Positions 17,597-27,606 of a stretch of DNA of 64,000 nucleotides are shown piece by piece. The translations under genes were made by a program, and so were the position numbers. The stretch comes from an uncultured Faecalicatena sp. (GTDB lineage Bacteria; Bacillota; Clostridia; Lachnospirales; Lachnospiraceae), in assembly GCA_948468385.1 (NCBI GenBank), contig CAOKHZ010000006.1, positions 62,001 through 126,000 on the forward strand, read 5' to 3'. Position 1 is the stretch's first letter. Every line of letters begins with the position of its first letter. The notes below the pieces were generated by a model, which saw nothing but the letters and a program-made list of their open reading frames with translations, was not told the DNA's origin and did not search any database.

Positions 17597-20416
17597 TCAT
17601 TTCACGAACCCGATGAACGTGTTTCCTCCCGCGGCAACCATCCGTTCCATCTCGTCTCTCATCACCGTGCACTCCGTCCCATCGTCCGGGTCGACATACG
17701 TCGCCGTCTCCACGTTGTACCCCGTCAACAAAATCGCGTGTTGTACATCCGTCATGACGATGACCGGCATCCCCTGATTTACGACGTACAAAATCTGCGA
17801 CAACTCGCATCCGCTCAAATCCATCCGCTCCACCTCGCCATACCGTTCCATATACGCGAGGCAACTATCTAGCGAAGACTGCCCTTCTGCCTTCCAAAAC
17901 GCGTCCACGTCCGTATAATACGACAAATCCCGATTACCCTTTTCCCAGACGTACGACTGTTTCCAGGACATCACCACGCCAGACAACTCTTCCGCCAGAC
18001 GTATGGCTTGCCCGGCATTTTCACAGACCGCGGCCAACCGCCCGCCTCCAAACACGTAATATGGCTTCACATCCCCCGCTTCCCCTTCTTTTTCAATGGA
18101 AACGTCCACGGACGCCGTCGGTGACACATGGGTCGGCCATGACACCTTCACGTCGTCATCCTCCATTCCGTCTTGAAAAACGAGTCGTTTCTGGCGTTCC
18201 TTCAAATCCGTGTTATACGTTTCCAATGTGACGTTCGAACCCTCGCCCGCCTCGTTATTGGAAATATAATCCGGCACGAAGGCGCTGTAAACGCCATCAA
18301 CCCACGTCAACCGATGAATCGTGACCAGATTGCTTTCCACCTCTATTCCCCAAATATATAGTCCGTCCGGCTCGTATTCCATTTCCACCTTGTTTTGCGG
18401 GCTACGAATTTCCAAACGATGCATCGGAAAGCAAAATTCTCCGCTCTGCAAGAAACCGCCAGACAACTCCGACGCATAACCACAGACAAAATCCTCGAAG
18501 ACAAAGCCCAGCGGCTTTACATACTCTCCTTCGGCCGCCTTTATCTCGAACGTGTCCTCCGTTTCAAAATTCAATACCTTCACGGCCTTTCCCATGCCCG
18601 GCTCACCGTCCGTCTGCCATGCCAGCAGACATCCGTCCTCCGACACCACGTACTGCCCGTCCACAAGCCCCTCGGCCAAAATTTTCTGTCCGGAACGTTT
18701 CGCGTCCATCTGGTAAAGCACGCCGCCCGTCAGCACGTACAACGACTGGTTGTTCTCACTGTAATAGACCATCTTCCCCAATTCATACTCCGTGACGGCA
18801 AAAGATTTCGTACTGGGTAAAAACGCCCTTTCCTCCACCTTCTTCTCGTCGGCGTCATAATAGAATATGTCCACGCCCACTTCACCCTCATGGATCCCGC
18901 TGTTCATGTATCCGTTCACTGCGAACGTGACGCTGCCGTTCTCCTCGACGTGGATAATGCGCACTCCGTGCTCGTCATTGCAGCACCTCGCGTCCGTCTG
19001 CCCTCTCGTCACTTGCGCGTCCTTGCTCTTCTTTGAAGAATAACTTCCGCTCCCGGTGGCATCATCCGAGCTTTGGTTCGCCGCGCTCCTTTTATCCCCG
19101 CCGGAATCCCCGTCCGCCGCGCTTACGTCTGCCGCAGCCTGCACGGCATTTCCCGCAACGTCATCCGCAAAACTGAAAATGCAAGCGAATTCATTTTTAT
19201 CCTTGTTAAAACTCCACAATTCCCGCTCCTGCACGAAACATACGATGTTTCCGTCCGCGTTCGTCTCGTAAGACACCGGTTCCTCCACCATGCCCAGCCT
19301 GACTCCTTGAGAATCCAATGCCAGAGAGCTTCCGTTAAACACCTGGTTCATCGTGCGTCCATAATCGAGCAGGTACATTTTATCCTCGTCCTCGGCCTTG
19401 CGCACCCGGAAAAACTCCCTCACGTTAAACAATTCCTGGCCACCGTTGTCCCCCTTGCAGACTACTTGGTACTTGGCAAGGATTGACGAGTACACCGTGT
19501 TGCTTTCCGTGACGCTCCACTCCGGCTCCGTAAAGTACTCAGGTTCAAGTTCGCCCCAACGGACATGGTAAATGTTCGAATGAATGTTGACCGTCTGCAA
19601 CGTCGTATTGTCACTCTTCTCGTTCGGCTCCAAATAGGTCTCCAACTCCGCCGAGGCCTTCCTCTCAAATGCCTTTTCGTGAAAATCTTTCGCAAATTCT
19701 AGGCATTCTACCGTCGTCAAGTCCTGCGGCCGCGTCACCCTCGTATAATAATGGGCTTCCCTCTCACCAACCTGCAGGGTGACGACAAGCACCGACTCGC
19801 GCACTTCGCGCTCCAAAACGTCCCTCAAGTTCAGCATGATCGTCTGCTCTTGCGCGCTTCCAATGAAGCTAATCGTGGTCTGGGCATATTGCTCGCGCCC
19901 GTCAAGGGAACGCAACTCATACTTAAGCATTCCCAATTCTTGACCGCCCGCCTCTATTTCCATCTCGAGCTGCCCGTCCTCCATCGTCGGGGTAATCGTG
20001 TCCCTCATGGAAGGAATGTCCATCTCATCCACGTATCCCGCCAGCGTGTTGACCTTGTGCCCCCCTACGTAAAACGACACTCTCGGAAGCGTCGCCGCCG
20101 CCCGCACGTCCTGCACGTCTTCCTTCTGCTTCAAATAATATACGGCCGCAAAGCCAATTGCCGCCACCAAAAGAAACGCTGCCGCCACAGTCAAAACAAT
20201 TCGCAGGCTCCTTCCCTTGTTCGACACTTGTTCTTGTCGCCCGTTCTGCCCGCCTCCTCGCTGCCGCCCTTGGCCTTGTAACCGTCGCTCCTGCTTTTGC
20301 AATTGCCGCTCCTGCCGCCTTTGTTGCTTCTTCTTCTGCTTTTGCAGCTTCTGCCTTCTCCGCCTTACGCTTCCCTTTGCGCTTCCCTCTTTACTATTTT
20401 CCAAAGTTCCACCCAT
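17597..20416 (-). CDS. Membrane-anchored protein with C-terminal C39-like peptidase domain
   Basis: A 939-residue protein. Residues 1-70 are an extreme Lys/Arg/Gln-rich cytoplasmic tail, followed by one membrane segment (IVLTVAAAFLLVAAIGFAAV, about 74-93). The long outer part has beta-rich, propeller-like stretches and a Ser/Asp-rich low-complexity linker near residue 430. The last 150 residues resemble C39-like papain-fold domains: SSLDSCLAYMERYG with a candidate nucleophile Cys, then MPVIVMTDVQHAILLTGYN, where the His fits the catalytic His, and TYVDPDDG. No partner gene shows its substrate. It is the first gene after the queT terminator, read convergently, and 130 bases separate it from the methyltransferase gene upstream. 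Sure about the layout, less about peptidase activity. Confidence 0.7.
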   Translation of the reverse strand: MGGTLENSKEGSAKGSVRRRRQKLQKQKKKQQRRQERQLQKQERRLQGQGRQRGGGQNGRQEQVSNKGRSLRIVLTVAAAFLLVAAIGFAAVYYLKQKEDVQDVRAAATLPRVSFYVGGHKVNTLAGYVDEMDIPSMRDTITPTMEDGQLEMEIEAGGQELGMLKYELRSLDGREQYAQTTISFIGSAQEQTIMLNLRDVLEREVRESVLVVTLQVGEREAHYYTRVTRPQDLTTVECLEFAKDFHEKAFERKASAELETYLEPNEKSDNTTLQTVNIHSNIYHVRWGELEPEYFTEPEWSVTESNTVYSSILAKYQVVCKGDNGGQELFNVREFFRVRKAEDEDKMYLLDYGRTMNQVFNGSSLALDSQGVRLGMVEEPVSYETNADGNIVCFVQERELWSFNKDKNEFACIFSFADDVAGNAVQAAADVSAADGDSGGDKRSAANQSSDDATGSGSYSSKKSKDAQVTRGQTDARCCNDEHGVRIIHVEENGSVTFAVNGYMNSGIHEGEVGVDIFYYDADEKKVEERAFLPSTKSFAVTEYELGKMVYYSENNQSLYVLTGGVLYQMDAKRSGQKILAEGLVDGQYVVSEDGCLLAWQTDGEPGMGKAVKVLNFETEDTFEIKAAEGEYVKPLGFVFEDFVCGYASELSGGFLQSGEFCFPMHRLEIRSPQNKVEMEYEPDGLYIWGIEVESNLVTIHRLTWVDGVYSAFVPDYISNNEAGEGSNVTLETYNTDLKERQKRLVFQDGMEDDDVKVSWPTHVSPTASVDVSIEKEGEAGDVKPYYVFGGGRLAAVCENAGQAIRLAEELSGVVMSWKQSYVWEKGNRDLSYYTDVDAFWKAEGQSSLDSCLAYMERYGEVERMDLSGCELSQILYVVNQGMPVIVMTDVQHAILLTGYNVETATYVDPDDGTECTVMRDEMERMVAAGGNTFIGFVK

Positions 20417-20546
20417 GAAACCTTCCCCTTCTTACAACATCAAATATACCATTCACCCTCGGGCGACGCCCCTCTCCCCGCGCCTTGCGACCCCGCGTTG
20501 CCGCCCTGCCGATGGCAAGTCCTCGCGCCCGACCTCCCGGCCACCA

Positions 20547-21746
20547 TCATTCTCCCCGTTCATCCTCAAATAGCTTTCCCAACGTCGGCCTTGCTCCAAA
20601 AAATTCCTCGCACGCGCGAATCTCCCCCTCGCACCGCTTCACCCTCGCCGTGTTGATTTTTCGACTTTTCACCGCCCGCAGTAAAACATTTTTCGGCGTA
20701 TGCTCCATGTCGATAAATTCCAGCACCTGCGTCTCATATCCCATGCTTTCCAAATATTTTGCCCGCAGCCCGTCCGTCAAAAGCGCGGCGAACCGTTCCT
20801 TCAAAATGCCATAATCCATGACCGGCGAAAGAACCTCGCTCCGAATCTGACGGTTCAACTCGTGCTGGCAACATGGAACCGACAAAATCACCTTCGCGTT
20901 CCAAGCGACCGCCTTCGCCAACGCATAATCCGTGGCCGTGTCACATGCATGGAGCGTCACGACCATGTCCACCTCGCCAGCACCCTCGTAATCCGCGATA
21001 TTTCCCGTCAAAAACATCAATTTTTGATAGCCATACTTTTCGGCCAAACGGTTGCAGCGCACAATCACATCCTCTTTCAAATCCAAACCGACAACCCTTA
21101 TGTCATAGCCTTTCAACTCATGAAGATAATAATACATGGCGAACGTCAGGTAAGATTTTCCACATCCAAAATCAAGGATGGTAAGTTCCCTGTCCTTCTC
21201 AAGGCGCGGCAACACGTCCTCTATAAATTCCAAAAAACGATTAATCTGCCGGAACTTGTCAAACTTTGGTTTTACAATCACGCCGTCCTTCGTCATCACG
21301 CCCAAGTCAACCAGAAACGGCACCATGGTCCCCTCTTGTAAAATGTAATTCTTCCTCTTATTATGTGCCACTTCCGCCCCCGTTTTCGCCGTCCCGCGCC
21401 GTTTTTTCCTTATACTCACCCTGCCCTTCTTGCTGATGAGCACGCCATATTCCTCCTCGATGGTGGTAATCTGTGCTTGTTTAAACTTCGCGCTCAGTTC
21501 GCAAGCTCGTTCCACCGCCCGCTCGGCATCCATATTTTCATGAAACGCTTGTGTCTTTGTAAACAATTCAAACTGAAAATGTAACCCGCCCTTCAACTCC
21601 ACCGGGCGTACCTTCACTTTCACGACGTCCCTGCCCTCGATTTCACCTCGCGGGCCGCTCAAAACCGCCTGGAGCAAATTTATATGAAATACGTTTGTAT
21701 ATAACGATTCTAATTCCCTCATCTGTAATACATCCATTTCTTTCAT
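20547..21746 (-). CDS. SAM-dependent methyltransferase of the Methyltransf_32 (METTL25-like) group
   Basis: A protein of about 400 residues. LTILDFGCGKSYLTFAMYYY is the SAM-binding motif I, MVVTLHACDTATDYAL follows as motif IV region, and SVPCCQHELN is a characteristic motif of the METTL25/GSTCD-like methyltransferases. The first 190 residues form an unrecognised accessory part. In-frame starts exist from 21890, but a long inverted repeat (21797-21832) lies between that codon and the conserved part. I therefore prefer one of the closely spaced ATGs near 21737-21767, none of which has a strong binding site. The target of methylation (rRNA, tRNA or protein) is unknown. It follows the sensor kinase gene on the same strand. 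Confidence 0.8.
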   Translation of the reverse strand: MKEMDVLQMRELESLYTNVFHINLLQAVLSGPRGEIEGRDVVKVKVRPVELKGGLHFQFELFTKTQAFHENMDAERAVERACELSAKFKQAQITTIEEEYGVLISKKGRVSIRKKRRGTAKTGAEVAHNKRKNYILQEGTMVPFLVDLGVMTKDGVIVKPKFDKFRQINRFLEFIEDVLPRLEKDRELTILDFGCGKSYLTFAMYYYLHELKGYDIRVVGLDLKEDVIVRCNRLAEKYGYQKLMFLTGNIADYEGAGEVDMVVTLHACDTATDYALAKAVAWNAKVILSVPCCQHELNRQIRSEVLSPVMDYGILKERFAALLTDGLRAKYLESMGYETQVLEFIDMEHTPKNVLLRAVKSRKINTARVKRCEGEIRACEEFFGARPTLGKLFEDERGE

Positions 21747-21796
21747 TTCTTTTAAGTATAACCTCATGCAGCCAAAAATACAAACAGAATTTTTGT

Positions 21797-21832
21797 GAGG
21801 GGCACCACGGCCTTTTATCCATGGTGCCCCTC
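21797..21832 (-). terminator. Long hairpin between kinase and methyltransferase genes
   Basis: GAGGGGCACCAC and the matching ATGGTGCCCCTC form an almost perfect 12-bp stem with a 12-base loop. On the minus strand it is followed by ACAAAAATTC, not a T-run, so it may be a processing or weak termination hairpin. On the plus strand five Ts lie in front of it. Confidence 0.45.
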
Positions 21833-21899
21833 GCGTCAAATCATCTTCATCCACAAGTCGTTTTGCCGACTCAATAAAGCTTTCGGTCAAGCCGCCACG

Positions 21900-24626
21900 T
21901 CATCCCTCATCCGCCATCGTCCGCGTTTCCTCCTGCGTGTCAAAAACAAGGATGACCTTGAACAAGTCCCCGTCCAGATACAGTTCAAACGTGCCGCCTT
22001 GCAGCTGCGTCAGGCTCTTGGCAATCGAAAGCCCCAGCCCGCTCCCCTCGGTGCTTCTTGCAACGTCCCCGCGGATGAACCGCTCCGTCAACTCGTCCGC
22101 ATGGATATTTAAAGGCTGCTCGGAAACATTTTTTAAGGAAAATACCGCCCTGCCGTCCACCTGCTGCAAATCCGCATACACCCTGGTGCCCGGCATCGCG
22201 TACTTGGCCGCGTTGTTGAAAATGTTCTCCAACACGCGCCACATCCTGCGCCCGTCCACCGAAACCACCACCGGCACTTCCGGCAGGTTGGCAATAACCT
22301 CGAGATTTCGTTTCTCCATCTTCTCCGAAGTCTCGCCAATCGTCTGATTAATCATTTCCACCAGGTTCACGTTCATAAACTCCAAAGAAATGTTTCCGCT
22401 GCTGACTTTCGACGCTTCCACCACGTCCTCCGTCAGCGTCTTAAGCCTTTGCGACTTCTCATCCAGAATGTTCAAATATCCTTGTATCCTCGGGTCTTCA
22501 AAATTCTCCCTCTTCAAAATATTTACATAATTGATGATGGATGTCAGCGGAGTCTTGATGTCATGTGACACGTTGGTAATCAAGTCGGTCTTGAGCCGCT
22601 CGCTTTTGACCGCCGCGTCCACCGCTTGTTGGATTCCGTCACCGATGTGGTTTAACTTCTTCGCCGTGTCCAAATCCGGCCCCGTCAACCCTTGCGTTTG
22701 CACCTTGTGATTCGCGTTTCCGGAAGACATTTCCTCCACGCCTTCGCAAATCCGCTGCCAGCCGATGACGCTTCTAACCGCCCAAAATACCACCGCCGCA
22801 TCTACCGCCAGGACGAACACCATCACAAAGAAGAACCTTCCTATGTGCTCCCATGCGGCATACGCGAGCACCCAATGCAAAAGTCCAAATCCAGACACTG
22901 CCACCGCGGCCCGTACCGTCAGCTTCTGGTTCTCCCAGAACATCCCCGCAAATTCCCGAACCGCTTTTAGGATGACCCAAAGCAGGCTGTTTTTCCAAAG
23001 CATCCTTCCCTTGATGCGGCGTACAAGGCTTAAATATCCCATCAAGAACAATCCGGCCGTTAGCGCGGTATAAATCCCAACAATCAGCAAATCCGACCCA
23101 TACAAGGACAATCTTGATCTTACGACCAGCGTCTCCACATAATATGCGGCGTCGCTATACCCGGATATTCTCACGTCTTGCATAAAATCCATTCCGACCA
23201 GCATGAACACCGTCAGGGCAATCCATGGAACGAACGCGGTCAGGGCCCCCAGTTCCGTCTTCCATTGGTCGAACGCGTTCAGATGCAGTTCCTCGTCTGA
23301 ATCCTTTCGTCCTGCCACCATGGTCAGCCAAATCAACGCCACCGCGAACACCACCGCACACAAGACACTCGCCCACGCCCAAAGCCTATGATATGGAGCC
23401 CATTTCTCATAATCTGCCGCAGTCGCGGCATAATCATCATACGAAACGGGATAACCGGTGTCAATGCTCACCACGTACGTGTAATCTGCCGTCAGCGACT
23501 GATTTCCATCAACCATATTGCTCCATTTCGTTACGGCCACCATGTCTACGTTGCTTTCGCAATCTGCTCCTCTCGGCTCCACGATGACGTATTTACTACC
23601 ATCCTGTTTTTTAATAGAAGAAACGTAATCCTTCCATTTGCCATAGTTGGAAAACTCTTGGTTATTACTAAAAATCCTCTTCGCTCCATGGTCGACAAAC
23701 AAATAGGTTAAGTTACTGTTTCCCTCATGCCATTGTTCTCCATTGTATAGATAGTTTTCAGCATCACTGTTGATACTGGAAAGCGCCATCAGAAGCTTGT
23801 CATTTACCTCCGAAAGCCTGCCGTTCAATTCAGGATTTTGTTCCACCGCCTGCAAAAGAGACTCCGCGCCAATCGGTTCGAACAGATCTGTCACCGCGCG
23901 ATCCAGCACCCAACAGTCCATGTACAAGGGACTCCCTTCCGCGTCTCGCAGGTTCGGCCGTCCGGAAGCCACCATTTTCATGCTCTCCTCCATTTGTTGC
24001 TGATCTTGCACGTCATATGAATATTGCTTGGGAAACAACAGTCGTTCAAACTCGCCGTTTTCCAGCTCGGTAAGAAATTCTTCCTCCAAGTCACTAAATT
24101 TGGGCACGGCACTGTCTCCCATATATAGGTTCAACTCGCCTTCCATCACCTTCTGCCGAAAATCTTCCCGATAATAATACGCGTAAGTCCCGTCCGTCTT
24201 TTTGCAGACCACGATTCCCCGAGCCTCGTAGCCGTCATAATTGCCCTTGCCACATTCCCGGCCCCACTCGACCAAATCCCCCAACCGATATGCCAGGCCT
24301 GACTCATTGACTCCGCTGACGAATCCCTCGTCCGCATAGGTGAAAATGTCCACGACCTTGTCCGGGTCATACTGCCCTTCCGTCTCAAATTGTTCCTTTT
24401 TATCCAGATATTCCAATATCCCACGCGCGTCATAACCAAGCTTCTGCGCGAAAGCCTTCGTATCCTCATATTGATCCTTCACCGACTCGAACGCGTCTCC
24501 CCCCGACACTACCGCTGACACGCTGAAGAACATAATTACGCTGATTGCCAACACCACCGCCGAGGCTTGCGCCGCCAACACGAGGCCCAGCTTCACGATG
24601 GGTCTCCTATACCACTTCTTATTCAT
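21900..24626 (-). CDS. Sensor histidine kinase with large extracellular domain and multiple membrane segments
   Basis: A 908-residue kinase; the start at 24626 is preferred because GGAAGGGAG lies 8 bases upstream, although the frame is open for 22 more codons. One membrane segment lies at residues 10-32, then about 390 outer residues, then five further hydrophobic segments (about 420-650). A HAMP-like region leads to the HisKA box NVSHDIKTPLTSIINYVN with the phospho-accepting His, and the ATPase domain has the N box (NIFNNAAKYA) and G box GSGLGLSIAKSL. The response regulator gene lies 116 bases upstream on the same strand. The signal is unknown; the very large sensor suggests an extracellular ligand or envelope stress. 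Confidence 0.92.
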   Translation of the reverse strand: MNKKWYRRPIVKLGLVLAAQASAVVLAISVIMFFSVSAVVSGGDAFESVKDQYEDTKAFAQKLGYDARGILEYLDKKEQFETEGQYDPDKVVDIFTYADEGFVSGVNESGLAYRLGDLVEWGRECGKGNYDGYEARGIVVCKKTDGTYAYYYREDFRQKVMEGELNLYMGDSAVPKFSDLEEEFLTELENGEFERLLFPKQYSYDVQDQQQMEESMKMVASGRPNLRDAEGSPLYMDCWVLDRAVTDLFEPIGAESLLQAVEQNPELNGRLSEVNDKLLMALSSINSDAENYLYNGEQWHEGNSNLTYLFVDHGAKRIFSNNQEFSNYGKWKDYVSSIKKQDGSKYVIVEPRGADCESNVDMVAVTKWSNMVDGNQSLTADYTYVVSIDTGYPVSYDDYAATAADYEKWAPYHRLWAWASVLCAVVFAVALIWLTMVAGRKDSDEELHLNAFDQWKTELGALTAFVPWIALTVFMLVGMDFMQDVRISGYSDAAYYVETLVVRSRLSLYGSDLLIVGIYTALTAGLFLMGYLSLVRRIKGRMLWKNSLLWVILKAVREFAGMFWENQKLTVRAAVAVSGFGLLHWVLAYAAWEHIGRFFFVMVFVLAVDAAVVFWAVRSVIGWQRICEGVEEMSSGNANHKVQTQGLTGPDLDTAKKLNHIGDGIQQAVDAAVKSERLKTDLITNVSHDIKTPLTSIINYVNILKRENFEDPRIQGYLNILDEKSQRLKTLTEDVVEASKVSSGNISLEFMNVNLVEMINQTIGETSEKMEKRNLEVIANLPEVPVVVSVDGRRMWRVLENIFNNAAKYAMPGTRVYADLQQVDGRAVFSLKNVSEQPLNIHADELTERFIRGDVARSTEGSGLGLSIAKSLTQLQGGTFELYLDGDLFKVILVFDTQEETRTMADEG

Positions 24627-24742
24627 CCCAAGAACTCCCTTCCCCAACCAAAATGAGCACGTCTGCCATTTACGACCACTCCTTACAAGCAAGCTTGACG
24701 AACCCGTTTTCTAACTTTCATCGACCGTAAATGGTAATTTTT

Positions 24743-25444
24743 TTACAACTTTTCAACCTTGTACCCGACTCCCCACACGACCTTCAAATATCTCGGCTCC
24801 TTCGGGTTGATTTCAATCTTTTCACGAATATGGCGAATGTGTACCGCCACCGTGTTGTCTGCCCCGATGGCGTCCTCGTTCCAGATGGATTCGTAAATCT
24901 GGTCTATCGAGAACACACGCCCCTGGTTCTTCAAAAGCAACCGCAGGATGTTATATTCTATCGGTGTCAGCCTGACCGCCTCTCCGTCGACGGTCACTTC
25001 CTTCAGGTCGTCATTCATACACAAGCCGCCGCTTTCGTAAATCCTATATTTTTCTTCCTTCGCGCTGCCGCCCAGCTGCGTGTATCGTCGCAGCTGTGAC
25101 TTGACGCGCGCCACAAGCTCCAACGGATTAAACGGCTTGGTCACATAATCGTCGGCTCCCACGTTCAAACCAAGGATTTTGTCCACGTCCTCTGACTTGG
25201 CGGACAAAATGATAATCGGGATACTGTGCTTTTCACGAATCTTTAACGTGGCCCGGATCCCGTCCAGCCTCGGCATCATCACGTCCAACAAAAGCAAATG
25301 AATCTCTTCTTCCGACGATTCCAGAATTTTGACCGCCTGCTCACCGTCATATGCCTTCAAGACGCGGCATCCCTCCTGGCTTAAGTAAATGTCAATCGCC
25401 TCGACGATTTCCTTGTCATCATCACACACCAATACATTGTACAA
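24743..25444 (-). CDS. OmpR/PhoB-family response regulator
   Basis: A 233-residue regulator. I place the start at the TTG at 25444 (LYNVLVCDDD) because GGGAGG lies 9 bases before it and falls inside the longer frame that begins at 25474. The receiver has the acidic pair DDD, the phospho-acceptor Asp in LLLLDVMMPRLDG and the Lys of YVTKPFNPLEL. The winged-helix DNA-binding domain occupies about residues 135-233 (RLTPIEYNILRLLLKN, VAVHIRHIREKI, VWGVGYKVEK). It precedes the large sensor kinase and should be its partner. Confidence 0.93.
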   Translation of the reverse strand: MYNVLVCDDDKEIVEAIDIYLSQEGCRVLKAYDGEQAVKILESSEEEIHLLLLDVMMPRLDGIRATLKIREKHSIPIIILSAKSEDVDKILGLNVGADDYVTKPFNPLELVARVKSQLRRYTQLGGSAKEEKYRIYESGGLCMNDDLKEVTVDGEAVRLTPIEYNILRLLLKNQGRVFSIDQIYESIWNEDAIGADNTVAVHIRHIREKIEINPKEPRYLKVVWGVGYKVEKL

Positions 25445-25705
25445 TTGTCTTCCACCTCCCTCGTCGCGTCGCAAACACGAAACGCAAGGTTACCATTTAC
25501 GGAGCCATGCGCGGCGCATAGGCCCTTGACGTTTGCAACATCATAACGAAAAAATTTTAAAGATGATTGGGGAAATTCTTAGTTTTTCTTTAAAGTGTTC
25601 TCAAAACGGCAACCTCCATACGGTTTCCCGCTCTAGTATACAAGATTCGCCCAAATTCCACAAGAGAGGATACCATTTAATTCTTTCGGAATTTAAAGGA
25701 AATGG
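25445..25705. other. Intergenic region between divergent units
   Basis: This 261-base stretch separates the minus-strand regulator/kinase unit from the plus-strand oxidoreductase unit. It must contain the promoter for the regulator. I found no supportable gene; a 66-codon frame at 25533-25733 has no recognisable domain and no ribosome binding site. Confidence 0.35.
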
Positions 25706-25734
25706 TTGCGATTGTTGCAGATTAGCCCTATAAT
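25706..25734 (+). promoter_or_regulatory. Sigma-A type promoter for the oxidoreductase pair
   Basis: TTGCGA (25706-25711), a 17-base spacer and a perfect TATAAT (25729-25734). The start codon at 25849 lies about 108 bases beyond the predicted transcription start, leaving a leader in which I see no known riboswitch. Confidence 0.7.
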
Positions 25735-25848
25735 AAGGAATAGAGTCAAACAGTATTTTGATTTTCCATTGCCAGTCGACAATGAATCGAAGATTATACC
25801 TGAAATTCTGGCTTTTACGACAGTTTTTGTCTTTTGAAAGGAGACACT

Positions 25849-27606
25849 ATGGGTTTTTACAAGGAACATTATGACGTGGTTATTATCGGCGGCTCCTTGG
25901 CCGGGATGTCCGCCGCTTTACAATTACAGTCCAAAGGCGTTTCAAGCATCCTCGTTTTGGAAAAAGGAAACTTCCCCGGCGGACAAGTCGCCGGATACAC
26001 GAGGAATGGATTTGACGCGGAAGTCGTGCCGCCAAAACCGATATTCTGGGGCACGGAAAAAGAGCCTTCCGCCATCGGGCGTTTTTTTCATGACATGGGT
26101 CTCAACGTCGATTTGCGTCCCTTTTCCGAACGTTGCCGGGTCGTCCTTCCGGATTTTGACATTGACGTGACACTGCACGCCGGGTACGAACGGGCGGCAA
26201 GGGAGATTAACGCCGCCGTTCCCGGCACTTACGACGGGGTCATCGGACTTATGAACTTGTGCCGGCAAGTTTATGACAGCATGGCCGCCTTGTCCGTCAA
26301 CTGGCCGGGCAAAGTACAGTTGATGTTGAAACACCCTGATTTTGTGAAGACCGCGGGATACAGCGCCGCAGAAATCATTGCCACTTTTCATTTACCGCAA
26401 AAGGCGATAGACATTTTGAGCGCCCGATGGGTCTACATGGGTTATGCCTTGGACACGACGCCGTTTACCGAATACGCGCTGTGGATGGCCGAATATTTTG
26501 CCGAAAACCGTTTTTGCGGGGAACCTCTTGCCGGGCTTGCCCTGAAGATGCAAAAAAAGGCTGAAGCGAACGGCGCACAAGTTGAATTTTGTCAGGAAGC
26601 GGAAAAAATTCTTGTCAAAAACGGCAGCGTTTTTGGCGTACGCACGGCGCACGGCGATGAAATCCATTGCGACTACGTGATTTCCACCACTTACCCGGAC
26701 AAGGTTTTCACACAAATGGTCGAACCACTTTCCGAAGTCCCGCAAACGGCCGTCAAATCGGTCAACAGCCAAAAATTATCCGCCGCCCCCATCTCCGTGG
26801 TCATGATGATAGACGGCACGCCGGAAGAGAATGGCGTTCGGAATTACTTTACATTTTTTAGTGACTCCTTGGAGGAGGACGACGTCGAGCAACCGCTCTC
26901 CGATACCGAGATGGAACACATTTTGGCAGATTCGGAGGCACCACCGGCCGACATGCCGGCTAAAGGATGCCCGACAAATTACAACTGTATTTCCGCCGTC
27001 TGCCTAAATTATGCCAATCCAAAAGCCGTACCCGATGGCTATACACGGCTTTCACTCACCGCCCTTGCCCCCGTGACCGCTTTTCAGAATATCGCGGACG
27101 AATCGTACCCTGACATAAAGCGGCATTTGGCGGATGGCCTGATTGCCGCCTATATCAATACCTCCGGCGTGGATTTCCGGCCATGGATTGTAGAAATCGA
27201 GATTACGACCCCGGTAACCATCTCCCGACGAATCGGGACTTGGAAAGGTGGCATTTACGGCCATGTGCCTGCCATGGAACACCATGCCGCCGTCCGCCTA
27301 TGGACGAAGGGGGAAGAACAGTTTATCAAAGGACTTGCCTTTACCGGCATATACGGAGCGTCGTGTGACGACGCGGGCATGCAAATTCCTGGCGGCATGG
27401 AAGCCGCGGGCTACGTACTAAATGACCTGGAGCGAAAAAAAGACACGGTAAATTCGACACAAAAACCGGAAACGGCAAATTCCCAGGAAAAAACGGCCGT
27501 GACAAATTCGACGAAGGACAAAAAAGAGACAAGTTCTGCACAAGAAAAGGCAACCACGAATTCAAAGCAGAGAAAGGAGGCGACGCAAAATGGGAAGCAA
27601 AATTAG
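25849..27606 (+). CDS. FAD-dependent oxidoreductase, phytoene-desaturase/CrtI-like
   Basis: A 585-residue flavoprotein. YDVVIIGGSLAGMSAALQLQ at the N-terminus is the Rossmann dinucleotide-binding motif and LVLEKGNFPGGQV continues it. DDAGMQIPGGMEAAGYVL near residue 520 is the second FAD-contact motif of CrtI-like amine-oxidase-fold enzymes. The start follows GAAAGGAG. The last 55 residues are a strange low-complexity tail of Lys, Thr, Asn, Ser, Gln and Glu in loose repeats (VNSTQK, TANSQEK, TNSTKDK, TNSKQR), absent from the usual family length of about 500. The tail overlaps the start of the next gene by 17 bases, which signals translational coupling with the reductase. The substrate is unknown; no carotenoid gene is nearby. 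Confidence 0.85.
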   Translation: MGFYKEHYDVVIIGGSLAGMSAALQLQSKGVSSILVLEKGNFPGGQVAGYTRNGFDAEVVPPKPIFWGTEKEPSAIGRFFHDMGLNVDLRPFSERCRVVLPDFDIDVTLHAGYERAAREINAAVPGTYDGVIGLMNLCRQVYDSMAALSVNWPGKVQLMLKHPDFVKTAGYSAAEIIATFHLPQKAIDILSARWVYMGYALDTTPFTEYALWMAEYFAENRFCGEPLAGLALKMQKKAEANGAQVEFCQEAEKILVKNGSVFGVRTAHGDEIHCDYVISTTYPDKVFTQMVEPLSEVPQTAVKSVNSQKLSAAPISVVMMIDGTPEENGVRNYFTFFSDSLEEDDVEQPLSDTEMEHILADSEAPPADMPAKGCPTNYNCISAVCLNYANPKAVPDGYTRLSLTALAPVTAFQNIADESYPDIKRHLADGLIAAYINTSGVDFRPWIVEIEITTPVTISRRIGTWKGGIYGHVPAMEHHAAVRLWTKGEEQFIKGLAFTGIYGASCDDAGMQIPGGMEAAGYVLNDLERKKDTVNSTQKPETANSQEKTAVTNSTKDKKETSSAQEKATTNSKQRKEATQNGKQN

